Below, one piece after another: positions 9,942-21,100 of a DNA stretch of 64,000 bases. Every line of letters starts with the position of its first letter. The first letter of the stretch is position 1. A program made the position numbers and the translations under genes. The notes under the pieces were generated by a model. The model ran no database searches. It was not told where the DNA came from and saw nothing but the letters and a program-made list of their open reading frames with translations. Source of the DNA: Hysterangium stoloniferum (taxonomy: Eukaryota; Basidiomycota; Agaricomycetes; Hysterangiales; Hysterangiaceae); the NCBI GenBank assembly GCA_015178975.1, contig WHVD01000136.1:1-64000 (forward strand), read 5' to 3'.

Positions 9942-11756
9942 TGTGATGTATTAGCTTTATTTTAATACTATCTTCTGAAAAAGGAGTCCAGTGCTCTATC
10001 AAAATGTGCAAATACTCAATTCACTACAAGGTAAAATAATTTAAGTATTTGATATTAATCAGTGGCAGCCTGAATAGACTTAGAACCCCTGAAGTCAAGA
10101 GTTTACTTGAATATATACACCCTACTTCACAAAGAAGGTTTTGAGAGCTGCTTTTGCAAGCTGTTCTTTTTCTGTGAAAACAACTACTAAAATATGAATA
10201 ACAATTCACTGATTCCAAAACTAGATTCAACTTCAATTCTAGCTAGTTTATATATATATTATACTATTTATCAAACAGTAAAAATATTTATAAACAGGTC
10301 ACAAAATTAGATATAGAATAAAACACTTATTTGGTTAATATATGCTTTATTTATACTAATCTACCAGATCTACTGTGATACTAACTTATCAGGATCTTAA
10401 TGTAGTCTTAAGGATCTTGCAAGAATATTCTCAGTATTTATTTATGCCAAAAACTGGGTAGAAATTAGAAATGTATTCCTAATCTCAACAATGATAACCA
10501 AAATTGTTTATTACTTTAATGGATAACCAACAACTCAACTAGAGGTGGATAAGTAATAAAGGATAGCCAGCTACTCAACTAAGAGGTGGCAAAGGAGAAC
10601 AAGATTGTTTGTCAGAAGCTCAACTAGAGGTGACAAAGGTGTAGGATTATTACCAGAAGCTCAATTAGAGGTGGCAAAGGGATCCTAAGTTAGCTTAGAT
10701 CAACAGCTCAACTAGAGGTGACTAAATGTTTGTATTTATTTGTCCAACAGCCCAACTAGGGGTGGAATAAACTGCTTGCTGCAGTGGCACACTGATATGA
10801 CTGATAAAATGTAGTAAAGATGATATGATGTATTCAAGGCTGGAGCTGAGCTCCTTATATACATTTTAGTCTGAGACATTTAGAAGATTCTAGAAGATTG
10901 AATGATGTCATTCTGGGATGTATGATGTCATTTAGAATTTTCTAGAGCATTGTGGAAGATTCTAACTATTTTTAAGACACTATAGAATGTTCTTGGCATA
11001 ATGGAACATTCTAGAATTTTATAGAATATTCTACAATATTCTATCTACTTGTATATATTGTTCCTTTGGAAGCCACTGGAATATTCCAGGAGTTTCTGGT
11101 TTTTTCTGCAGTAGCATACATGATGATGTAATGTTTCCGTGTCTGTGCATGTATGACATCCATCGCGCTGTGTGACTGTCACATGCCTTTGTGACTGTTG
11201 TGTGCCTTTGTGATTACTGTCACCTGTTGTGACGACTTTCTGCACGCCATGTAATAAGTGCCAGATGGCTGGTTTGATATTATTATATAGTTATTATATT
11301 TACTTTTAGTTAATTATAAATATAATATTTTATTATAATAATATCAATATATAGTAAAGTTGCTTGGTGGGTCTGTGGGTGCTTTTTGGTGCCACTAGGC
11401 ACCCTTTCGTGAGGGCATGGAGTGCCCGGGTTTTTCCCCAATTTGTGAGGGTGTGGAGCACCCGAAGGCTTCTCCCATTAGGCTACCCAGAAATGATGGC
11501 ATGTTAGCACCAGAATGTCACAATTAGTCAGCATGGGAGTATTTCTGCATTCGTGGAAGCATTTTGGGTGCCGTGGGACTATTCTGTGACTGTGCGGAAG
11601 CACCCCCAAGTTTTCCCCAATTTGTGAGGGCATGTTAGCACCCAAAGTCAGCACAGGAGTATTTCTGCATTCACAGAAGCATTTTGGGTGCCACAGGACT
11701 ATTCTGTGACTGCACAGAAGCATTTGTGATGCCACGGGAGTATTCTGTAACAAACA

Positions 11757-11846
11757 TGGAAGTACTTTGTGATGCATGGAAGTACTTTGTGATGCACGGA
11801 AGTACTTTGTGATGCACGGAAGTACTTTTGTGATGCATGGAAGACA
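11757..11846. repeat. 20-bp tandem repeat, ~4 copies
   Basis: Unit agtactttgtgatgcatgga, with one copy carrying an extra T. The surrounding 11500-11760 holds older relatives (ggagtattctg, gaagcattttgg). Confidence 0.85.
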
Positions 11847-12789
11847 CTGTAACAGCATGGGAGCTTTTTCAACACCGTGGGAGCGTTCACTTTGCTGGCA
11901 CAGGAATGCAGGAAGCCCGTGGTCAAGCCTCAAGGCTGCCACTCTTATCTCCCTTTCCCCTCTCACCCAGATGTCTTCTCCTCAAAGTTGCCACCCACAA
12001 TTATTTCTCAAGATATTAAACCTTTATCAAGGTATGTTAAGACTGTATTCAATCCTGTTTAATCTTGCTTTTTTAATTAATAATTATTTATTATCATGTT
12101 ATCCTGCAGACAGAATCTGCCTCCCTTCTGGCCCTCTACTCTCCATATTAGAGGTGACTCTTCTCTGAAGTATTTCTGGGCTCTTGGGGCTATATCAAAG
12201 GTGTGGTGAGTCTGTAGTAATTATTAATCCATTCTTGCTTTTTTGATTGATTAAATCATTTAATTGCAGTCAAATTGCCTTTTCCTGGCACTTCCTCTTA
12301 TTCATAATTTTCCCATACACTGTTTGAAGGTTTTCCTATAATTTCCAGGTGGGTTTTATGCTGGTTTAAATTATTTATGCTTTATTTTCTGCATTTTTGG
12401 ACTATTTTAGAGCCAATTGTCCAACTTATTTTTCTCTCACACTCCACTCCTTTTGTGAGTGCTCCCTGTGAGTATAGGTGGAGTATTGAAGGTGAATTGT
12501 GTCTCTGGAATTGATTTCACCGTTTTTTATCCTTATGATGGATAATTCATACAGTTGCCATTGACCTCCATAGTGTGGCATTTTGGGTTTATTGCTATTT
12601 CCACTCTCCCTGGGAGATATAAAACACCTCTGGGTTAGTATTGATTCGCTCTCTCATGTTATTAAAAGTTATTTATGCTACAATAAATCAAAATAAAATA
12701 CATTAAATCAAAATAAATAGATCAGGTGACCACAGTAATTACTTGCAGTTGACAGTCAATTCAATCATTGGAACTGTTCTTCTTTTTGC

Positions 12790-13080
12790 AACCATGGGTT
12801 CCTTTTGTAACCGTTGGTTCCTTTTGCAACCATGGGTTCCTTTTGTAACCGTTGGTTCCTTTTGTAACCGTTGGTTCCTTTTGCAACCATGGGTTCCTTT
12901 TGTAACCGTTGGTTCCTTTTGTAACCGTTGGTTCCTTTTGTAACCGTTGGTTCCTTTTGTAACCGTTGGTTCCTTTTGTAACCGTTGGTTCCTTTTGTAA
13001 CCGTTGGTTCCTTTTGTAACCGTTGGTTCCTTTTGTAACCGTTGGTTCCTTTTGTAACCGTTGGTTCCTTTTGTAACCGT
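12790..13080. repeat. 19-bp minisatellite, ~15 copies
   Basis: Unit ttccttttgtaaccgttgg, with scattered aaccatggg variants. The core AACCGTT recurs in a second array at 13300-13500. Long ORFs on both strands are translations of the repeat. Confidence 0.95.
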
Positions 13081-13299
13081 AAAATTCAATAAATTCAAAA
13101 ACAATAAATAAATCAAAATAAAATACAATGAATCAAAATGAAATTAAATAAATAAATCAGGTGACCACAGTAATTACTTGCATTTGACAGTCAATTCAAC
13201 CATTGGAACTATTCTTCCTTTAGTAACCTATGTTCCATTTGTGACCATGTTTCCTTTTGTAACCATTTAATCTTTTGTATATTGTTATTTTTCCTTTTG

Positions 13300-13505
13300 T
13301 AACTGTTCATTCCTTTGTAACCGTTGATTTCTTTTGTAACCGTTGATTTCTTTTGTAACCGTTGATTTCTTTTGTAACCGTTGATTTCTTTTGTAACCGT
13401 TGATTTCTTTTGTAACCGTTGATTTCTTTTGTAACCGTTGATTTCTTTTGTAACCGTTGATTTCTTTTGTAACCGTTGATTTCTTTTGTAACCGTTGGTT
13501 CTTTT
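13300..13505. repeat. 19-bp minisatellite, ~10 copies
   Basis: Unit gatttcttttgtaaccgtt, clearly related to the array at 12790-13080 through the shared ttttgtaaccgtt core. The two arrays are each preceded by a ~100-bp near-identical flank, so the whole block was duplicated and each array then homogenised separately. Confidence 0.95.
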
Positions 13506-13638
13506 GTAACCTTTGTAACCTTTGTATCCTTCCTCTGGAACCAGTATCTTCTTTGTAACTGGTGTTTTCTTTGTAACTGTTGTTTCCTTCCTTTGTAATG
13601 GGTGTTTCCTTTATAACACTTTCCATTCTCTGAACTAA

Positions 13639-13838
13639 CGCGACTTTCTGTTCTAATGCGACTTTCCATTCTAACATGACTTTCCATTCTAACGTGACTT
13701 TCTGTTCTAACGTGACTTTCCGTTCTAACGCGACTTTCCTTTCTAATGTGACTTTCTGTTCTAACACAACTTCCCATTCTAATGTGGCTTTCCATTCTAA
13801 TGCCACTTTCCATTCTAATATGACTTTCCTGTTCTAAC
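13639..13838. repeat. 17-18-bp minisatellite, ~11 copies
   Basis: Unit like gactttccattctaacg, with C/T variation at the CpG (aacg, aatg, aaca). Antisense frames read through as repeats such as RMESH. Confidence 0.9.
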
Positions 13839-14352
13839 AGCTTCCCTTTTAAAACAATGGGTCTCAGAAATACTTAAGAGTTGTTGATGTGGGGGTTTGG
13901 GGGCTTCACCCCCCAACAAGCCAGAGCCCACAGTGAAGTTGTGGGGCAGGTCACGAAGTGACCACCCTGCAGTGTAGCAAGGGTTCCCAGGCTTGTATAA
14001 ATATATTTTGCCTTGATTATGCATGATTATTTCACATCATGTTTTGTCCTTGTTGGAGTTTGTGACAAGTGCCAGGTTTGTAACAACTTATCATATTCAT
14101 GACAATTGTAACAATTGTCATGTTTTGTGACAATATTCTTGTGCATTGTGCATAAGCGCTGAGTCATTGGTGTATGACATGTTAATCAAAAAAGAATAAA
14201 AGATAGAAATTTCATAGCTCTCTCAATTTATTAGATACAAATACAAAATAAATTGTATAATTTCAAGATAAATCAAGACAATATTATACAGTTTTATTGT
14301 GGTGATATAATTACATTTAAATCTTCTTTTTCACAATTTGTTAGGGGAGATT

Positions 14353-14525
14353 GGTGTGAGGAGTATGCTTTTACCACAGTTTTATTCTGGTAAAACACTC
14401 CTTTTATTTAATTTATATTTTACCCATTTTATTCATATTTTTCTATCCTTTATATTCTTCGAATATTGCACCATTTCATTAGTTTGAAGCTCTGTGTATA
14501 CTTGTGGGTGCACTCGGCACCAAAT
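14353..14525 (+). repeat. 5' half of a short TG...CA element ('LTR-5'/MITE-like)
   Basis: Starts tgtgaggagtatgctttt and matches the left ~150 bp of the complete copy at 26150-26523, up to ggtgcactcggcacc. It carries an extra inverted pair (ttaccacag ... ctggtaaaa). The right half is absent. It abuts the truncated LTR-L at 14352. Confidence 0.7.
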
Positions 14526-14954
14526 GAAACTCAGACACACTTTTTTCATCCTATGGCCTTCTTTATTAAGTGAAACCACCTATATATTCTAGGTATGTTG
14601 AATCAAGTAGAAATCTGTTCAGATTGACAGATCCATTCCAAAGTAATACATATGTATTTAGAGGTGCCAATGATATACATACATATGCATGGAATGGACT
14701 ATCTAAAGGTATCTATTTTTTAAAAGTATTAGTGTTTCAAACTACTAATTTTTTTTATTGTCTACTCATGTCCGGAAAAATTCTTTAGTTTGTAATATAC
14801 AAGAGAGTTTAAAACTTTTTGAAAGTTTTAAAAACCAAATTATGTTTGAATCACATCCCAGATGTTTAAATGACCTTTAGAGTATATTGGAATTCGGTAT
14901 ACTTAATAGTTTTCAGATATCCTCCTAGGGTAATACTCAGCAATTGGAAACATA
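14526..14954. other. Unassigned tract, possibly the left end of the degenerate LTR-1
   Basis: About 120 bp next to the Tc1 element may be the displaced U5 end of the LTR-1 that continues at 16560 (tcctcctagggtaatactc resembles its atcctagtgaatacc region). The rest is unassigned, and no gene is seen. Confidence 0.35.
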
Positions 14955-16557
14955 CAGTGAGGGACAAAACCCTTCCAATGATTTTTAGTCGTGCAAAGAT
15001 CCTTGAATAACTCAAGAACCACTGTAGATACAGACCTGAAATTTGGGGTTTGGTTAGATCTATATGTTATCTATATGCTCTTAAAATATTATGACATAAG
15101 CATTAGTATTTCCCACATTATAAACAAAACACTAATAAAATCACATTGGAAGGGTTTTGTCCCTGGTATAAAAAGAACACAAATCAAACAATCTAGTACT
15201 TGGTATAGCCTCTCTTGGCCTTCAAAACAGCCTCATCCCTTCTAGGAATACTCTCTATCAAGTTCTGATGAGTAGAGGCAGGGATATTCTCCCACTCTGT
15301 CTGAACCCTCTCCCACAACTCATGAATACTCTTGGGTGCCACTTCATACTCTCCCAACCTCCTTTTGAGGTAATACCAGAGGTGTTCAATTGGATTATGG
15401 TCAGCAGACTGAGGTAACCATACCATGACCATAAATCCATTGTCTTTGAACCAATTAATGGCCTTTGTGCTCTTGTGTTTGGTATCATTGTCCTGCTGAA
15501 AGACCACATCTTCTGTGTTCTTGCTATAATACTCCACAGTTGCTTGAAGTTCATCTTCCAAAATGCTACCATAAAGGTCAGCATCCATTCTCCCATTAAT
15601 CTTGGTGGACTATCCTGGGCCTTCCCACAACATATAGCTCCACAACATCAGATTTCCTCCCCCAAACCTGACTGTGCCCTTGACCTGCCTACCACTGAGT
15701 GCCTCTCCTGCCCTTTTCCACATCTAATTCCTCCCATATGATCCCAAACAGTTGATTTTTGTCTCATCTGACCAAACAACCCTCTTCCAATCATCCACAG
15801 TCCAGTCCTTGTGTGCCAGAGTAAAGTTCATCCTTGCCTTCCTATACCTCTTATTGAGTAAAGGCCTTTTTCTCTTCACCATAGCCCTCATTTCAGCCTT
15901 CTTGAATGCCCTATGAACAGTTCTAACTGAAATAGACTCTCCAGTCATATCTTGAATGGTTTGGTGACCTCAGTGGCATTTTCAGCCTTTTGAGAAGTGA
16001 CTTGTTGAATAGAATAATGAATATCTGAGGAGGAAAGCTTGCATAAACAGCCACCAGATGAGTTGGCAAGTGATGAGCAATGGGTAGAATGAATTCTGGA
16101 TATAGTGGACAGATCCTGGCCAGTGATTTCAGAGATCTGAGGAGCAGACTTGTCCTTATTGAGAAAAGTGAGAATATGGCTAAGCTGAGGAGGAGTAAGA
16201 GCCTTCATGGTGTAGATGTTGAGATATGGGGATGTTTTTGGATTGGAAAGTAATCAGATGTATATATATATAATTTTGACAGGTCAAATGATTTTTATTT
16301 GCACTTATTTGCATATAAACAATATGGTTATATGTTAATCATGTGACAGGGACAAAACCCTTCCAATGCAGTTTAATTAGTATTTTATTTATAGTGTGGG
16401 AAATACTGATGCTTATGCAATAATACTTTAACAGTAAATAGATGACATATAGACCTAACCACTCCCCAAATCTTAGGTCTGTAGTTACAGTGGTTCTTGA
16501 GTTATTCAAGAATCTTTGCACAACTAAAAATCATTGGAAGGGTTTTGTCCCTCACTG
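14955..16557 (-). mobile_element. Tc1-like DNA transposon, 1603 bp
   Basis: Complete ends: CAGTGAGGGACAAAACCC at the left and its inverse at the right, flanked on both sides by TA, the Tc1/mariner target site. The terminal inverted repeats are about 210 bp. Each contains two copies of gggacaaaacccttccaatg in opposite orientation (outer, and inner at about 15144 and 16346), so each arm is itself palindromic. A DD34E transposase lies between them on the minus strand but is broken. Inserted into the degenerate LTR-1. Confidence 0.93.
15193..16208 (-). pseudogene. Tc1-type transposase, frameshifted
   Basis: DDE transposase for cut-and-paste movement. The N-terminal piece (16208-15945, MKALTPPQLSHIL) carries helix-turn-helix-like DNA binding. 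The middle piece (15948-15724) has VVWSDETKIN, the first catalytic Asp. The C-terminal piece (15588-15193) has FQQDNDTKHKS with the second Asp and NPIEHLWYYLK with the Glu. There are 34 residues between the second Asp and the Glu (DD34E). Frame changes near 15945 and 15590-15724, plus an in-frame stop near 15611, break it. Product length would be near the usual 340 residues. Confidence 0.9.
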
Positions 16558-16559
16558 TA

Positions 16560-17111
16560 TGCAAACAGTCAGAAACCAAAGTGATGAATATTGAAGTTGA
16601 GGTCAAAGTCATAAATGTAGGTTGGGTCATGGAATCAGGTGGCGTCAGAATGCAGAGGTTGTGAACAGATAGGGGAGGCAGAGACTAGAGGTGTATCTAA
16701 GTCAATATTCTGATTGCCTTGTAGCTACATTACAGCTGGGTTTATATACGGGCTATTGGCATCTCGAAATACTAATTAAGGGAAAAGTGGAAGTGTCCAA
16801 TGGTGACAAATAAACTTGACTAAGAATGCAAAGGTTACATATGATAAAGTCGGGGGCCATGATCAACCAAGGGTGGTAACTACAAAAAAGGAAACAGTCC
16901 ATGAGTTACAGGTATATATATGGGCATATGTGGAACAGATCATCAAAAGGATATATCAAAGTATAACCAGATAGTATGAGTATAACTTGACAGAGTTGTA
17001 AGTGGTGTTGATCACCATGAAAGTATATGTCAGTGTTGGGTATACCGATGGTTGCTGATATGAGGATGTGAACAATAACTTGGTGTTGTAAGCTGGTAGT
17101 AGCATTGGTTA
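16560..17111 (-). repeat. Degenerate solo LTR-1, left part; remnants at 23173-23178 and 35191-35211
   Basis: Diverged relative of the gypsy-1 LTR: aagtcaatattctgattgcc and the following tatatac and aaacttgactaagaa stretches match in order. It continues after the nested insertions as ccttcgggttg and then ggttgcgacacagttgtaaca (ending at 35211), which is the LTR-1 outer end. About 18 kb of insertions therefore sit inside one old LTR. I could not fix its inner end or its target duplication. Confidence 0.75.
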
Positions 17112-18190
17112 TGTGAGGTATCAGCTTTATCTCATAAATTTCTCTTAATTTTCTCTGAATTATTTAATATTTTCTCAAATTTATTGTATTTTTATTATAT
17201 TCTATTGTGAAATATAAGGCTTGATTCCTTTTAACTTTGCATAATTATAGCATATATGAGCTCATATTATGCTATTATATCTTAGTTAATTTATTATAAT
17301 TTTTAACTAATTATTTATATTTTATTTACTTAGTTATTGCCTTTCGGCACATTGCTTGCTCCAATGTGCACATTTTTGGAGTCATGTGACATATTAGATA
17401 AGCCTCCAGTGTCGGGATATCACACAAGTCATGGATGTGACTACTCGAGTCATTATTTGATTCCACCAACTCATCAATTGCTTCCATCCCAGGACCACGG
17501 CCTTGAACCTTCATGTTCAAGCCAAAGGTTGGAACCCTTGTCTCAGAGAGGGGAATCACATGGTAAATAAAGGGTAAAAAATAAGTAGAATATGAGGCCA
17601 TTATGACCTAAATAATGACCTCATAAAATAAATAAATGATTAAATATTTAGTTATCAAAATGTATATAAGGAGGGCGAAGTTTCCAATAAAATCAATCTA
17701 TCTCTCACATATTTTACTGAACAGCTCAGAAGCTTATCTAATCATCTAAGTTCCCCCAGCCTCACAGCTACCCTTTAGGCTTGTTAATTACATAATAAAC
17801 CTAATAAGTATTCTTACTGAAATCTTTGCCAATACTAGATTATTCAAGGCCCAGCCCTAAATTTATTGAATTAATCAAGTACAAGCACTCAAATAATCCA
17901 ACACACATTATTTTTTCTATTAATAAATTATTTAACACCTTGTTAAATAACTATTAATAGTTACAAATAAGCATACAAGAATCCGAAGCTTTATATCAAG
18001 TCTCTGCTAAGTTACTGCATATATATTCAGCTTCTAGCCCCTATTCTCAAGGAATAGTTCTTTTATTTGCTAAAAGAGTCATATATTGTTCTATTGAACC
18101 TTTCAATAATCAAAATAAGCATTAATTTGAGTTGTTTAAGCTTAATAGCACAGCTCATTAATCTATCAGTATTTAAATTACTGGACCTTT

Positions 18191-19030
18191 TGTTACGACC
18201 GGACAATCCCGCCGGACTCCGGGCACTAACCCGTACGCCCCCACGCGCTACAAGCACCAATCGTCTGTTTATAGGATTTCCCACCCGGACTCCGTTACGT
18301 CAAGACTAGTTACGTTCGACCTCATTAAGACACATATCAGTCACCGGACTTCCCCCGGACTTCATCTCTGTCTATGTCCATCTTCATCCCACGCATCAGT
18401 CACCGGACCCCACTCAGAATCCCATCACCGCTCTAATCGAGCCCCATTCCCATTTTAGTCAAATGACCTGTCACAATTTAGGACTCTGCTCCCACTCCAT
18501 TCCCCGTTATGGGTTATGCTTTGTCACGATTCGGACTCCGCTCCGTTCCGTTCTGTTCCTAACACCAATTTGGTGTTTACTATTCCTGTTTTATGTTTTG
18601 TTAGTTTCATTTTGTTATTACTGGATTTGGTATGTCATTCACTCCATGGTCTATATAAACTGGCAGATGTTGTACATACAATCCAGTCAGAAAATTAGCT
18701 TAGATTCCCCCCAGTAATCTAATAACATTTTCCACTCTAAAAACCTTACTTGATTCACATGCTCGCACTAGTCGGAGCCCACGGGCTCTGGCACATCTAT
18801 CTCTCTCAACTATCTCGACTCATGACCCACAACCTCCGACTTACGACCCACGACCTCTCACTTACGACCTACGACCCATGAACCCCGCCCGGACTCCCTG
18901 GGATCCCCGTCTGTCCGTTTGAAATTGGACAACATGATCTAGCGAGGGTGCAGCCTATAAGCTGAAGCCAAGTCCTACCGGATATCCTGCGGGTTTCTCC
19001 GGAAACCCGGCCTGTGTGTGTATCCTAACA
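18191..19030 (+). repeat. 5' LTR of gypsy-3 (LTR-3)
   Basis: 840 bp, TGTTACGACC...TATCCTAACA. TATA-like tctatataaactgg lies near 18650. The U5 part carries the motif agcctataagctgaagcc, shared with other LTR families in the window. Solo relatives lie at 24307-25133 and 56741-57560. Confidence 0.92.
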
Positions 19031-20902
19031 ATGAATCCGAGCACGAGGATGATTCCGTGGCCCCCGACAAGGGCAAAGGTGTTGAAATCCCTCTTGAAAA
19101 TCCTCCGCCTGTTCAATGACCACACTTGGGGGATCCTACTTCTGAATTTTTAGCAGGTACCATAGATAAATTCATGACGCACCTGCTCGAAGAATGAAAG
19201 AAAAAGGAACAAGAACCTCCACGGTCAAAAGTCAATGCTCCGGAATCCTTCACAGGTTCCAACCCAAACAAACTCTCTACTTTCCTCATTCAATGTTGCT
19301 TCAACTTCCGTGATCATGCCGCTGCATTCTCCACGGACTCCCAAAAAGTCAACTACGCACTGTCATATTTGTCGGGATCCGTGTTGAAATGGTTCGAACC
19401 GGCTTTTAGTGGAATATCCGAGTAAGAGCTGCTCTGGCTTGAAAATTGGGAGGCTTTTGTTGAGGAGCTTGAAACCAACTTCGGCCCGTATGACCCGACA
19501 GGAGAAGCCGAGAATAGTCTCACAAATCTTCATATGAAGGACACGCAGCGCATCACGGACTACATCATCCAATTCAATAATCTTGCAGCTCGTTGTCAGT
19601 GGGGCAATCCCGCTCTCTGCCACCAATTCTACGCCAGTCTGCCGTCCTGCCTCAAAGACGAAGTCTCGAAAGGAGAAGATGGCAAGCCAAAAACCCTGTC
19701 CCGTATGTGCCTCAAAGCTCAAAACGCGGACACATATTATTGGGAACGTCGCACGGAAGTTGCCCGCGAGACATCCGCGGACAAAGTAAACAAGTCCAAG
19801 GACAACAAAAACAATAACAATAATTCGTCAACCAGCAACCAGAACTCCACGCAATCCGACAAGAAGAACGATAAAAAGCCTTCAAACAACAATAACAATA
19901 AGGACAATAAGGACAACAACAAGGGTCAACAGTCCGGCAAGCAAGCAGGAAAACCTGACCTCTCAGGCAAACTCGGACCCGATGGCAAATTGACCCCACA
20001 TGAAAGACAACGTCGTAAGTTCATGTCTCACTTCTTTAGATCCCTTGGAAAATCCTTGGACATGACACTACATTTCACATCCGGACATCATCCGGAAGGT
20101 GACGGACAAACTGAACACGTCAACCAGACATTGGAACAATACCTCTGCGTATATTGCAACTACCAACAGGACAACTGGAAATCCTTGTTACCACTTGCAG
20201 AATTTGCTTACAACAATGGACCCTCGGCCACTACTGGCATTTCCCCATTCTTTACAAATAAAGGATATAATCCAAATATTACAGTACATCCAGAATGAAA
20301 TCTTGCCTCTGTTCATGCTCAAGAGTTCACCATGGACCTCCACGAGCTCCACGAGGAACTCCGGACTGCAATATTGTCCGCCCAAGAGCAATACCAACAT
20401 TCAGCGGACAAACACCGGATCCCGCCACAACTTCAAGATTGGCGACCGTGTTTATGTCAAAGCTCAATTCTTCCGAACTACCCATCCATCAAAGAAGCTT
20501 GCTGAAAAATATTTAGGTCCGTTTGAAATTATCGCACAAGTAGGTTCAGTTTCTTGGACTCTACAGCTTCCGGATAGCATGCGCGCAGTACACCCAGTAT
20601 TTCACGTTTCTATGTTAGAACCTTGTACTGCTAATACTATCCCGGATCGCATGCAATCTCCACCTCCTCCTGTTGTTATTGACAGAGAACCCGAGTTTGA
20701 AATATCACAGATTTTAGATTCAAAAATTGATAAGCATCGACGCACTTGTAAACTGCTTTACTTGGTCAAGTGGGCGGGTTATGAGGGCACCGATGAAGAG
20801 ACCTCATGGATTTTGGCCACGGAACTCGGTAATGCCACGGAAATCGTTACTGACTTTCATACAGCTTACCCGCTCAAACTTGGACCATTATCTTCTCTCT
20901 AA
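19031..20902 (+). pseudogene. gypsy-3 gag fused by deletion to integrase C-terminus and chromodomain
   Basis: Gag reads from 19031 with three early stops (two TGA, one TAA) and then openly from 19534, with a retrotransposon gag pattern and a long Asn/Lys-rich stretch (19790-19930). At the point where other elements have TPHERQRR followed by a CCHC knuckle, the frame passes straight into KFMSHFFRSLG, the region around the integrase catalytic Glu (DGQTEHVNQTLEQ). After a TGA and a frame change the second frame (20400-20902) gives the GPFEIIAQ integrase tail and a chromodomain (FEISQILDSK ... LYLVKWAGYEGTDEETSW). It cannot encode an active polymerase and would depend on other copies. Confidence 0.9.
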
Positions 20903-21100
20903 CCACACCCCGCAGACCCCGTGTTACGTTTGGACTCATTTTCATTATTCCCTGTCGCCCTATGTCTCTCTTTGCTTTTACAGGTTCTGACATGTCTCGT
21001 CAAGTCTTTAAGCGGACTCCCCATGGACTTTGGCTTTGACTTTTATTTTTATGTTTTTCACACTTTACTTTTATGTTCAATTATTATTAAGTTCTATTTT

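Larger units (their letters stand above)
11361..14003. mobile_element. 2.6-kb repeat-rich insertion in LTR-L, type unknown
   Basis: It interrupts LTR-L between ...atcaatatat and ...aaatatattttgcc, so a short A/T target duplication (about aatatat) is possible. It contains no coding sequence. It is made largely of minisatellites and direct duplications, among them a ~130-bp pair at about 11504 and 11633 and a ~100-bp pair at about 12680 and 13100. Near the right end GGTCAC-GAA-GTGACC forms a hairpin. It could be a non-autonomous element (Helitron-like or other); its ends do not settle this. Confidence 0.5.
9942..14352 (-). repeat. Solo LTR-L (minus), split by a 2.6-kb insertion and truncated
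   Basis: Parts 9942-11360 and about 14004-14352 are colinear with the reverse complement of intact LTR-L copies (49653-51690, 54286-55720). It starts TGTGATGTATTAG and would end in ...acataaca, but the last ~35 bp are missing where another element begins at 14353. CpG sites of the young copy are mostly TpG/CpA here. Small ORFs in this tract are not genes. Confidence 0.85.

Noticed and set aside
10024..10236. 70-codon ORF repeated at 55426-55641
   Set aside because: It lies wholly in the U5 part of the LTR-L repeat and is broken in other copies.
12739..13128. 129-codon ORF with a repeated KGTNGYKRNQRLQ pattern
   Set aside because: It is the reverse-strand reading of the 19-bp AACCGTT minisatellite, with no non-repeat coding sequence.
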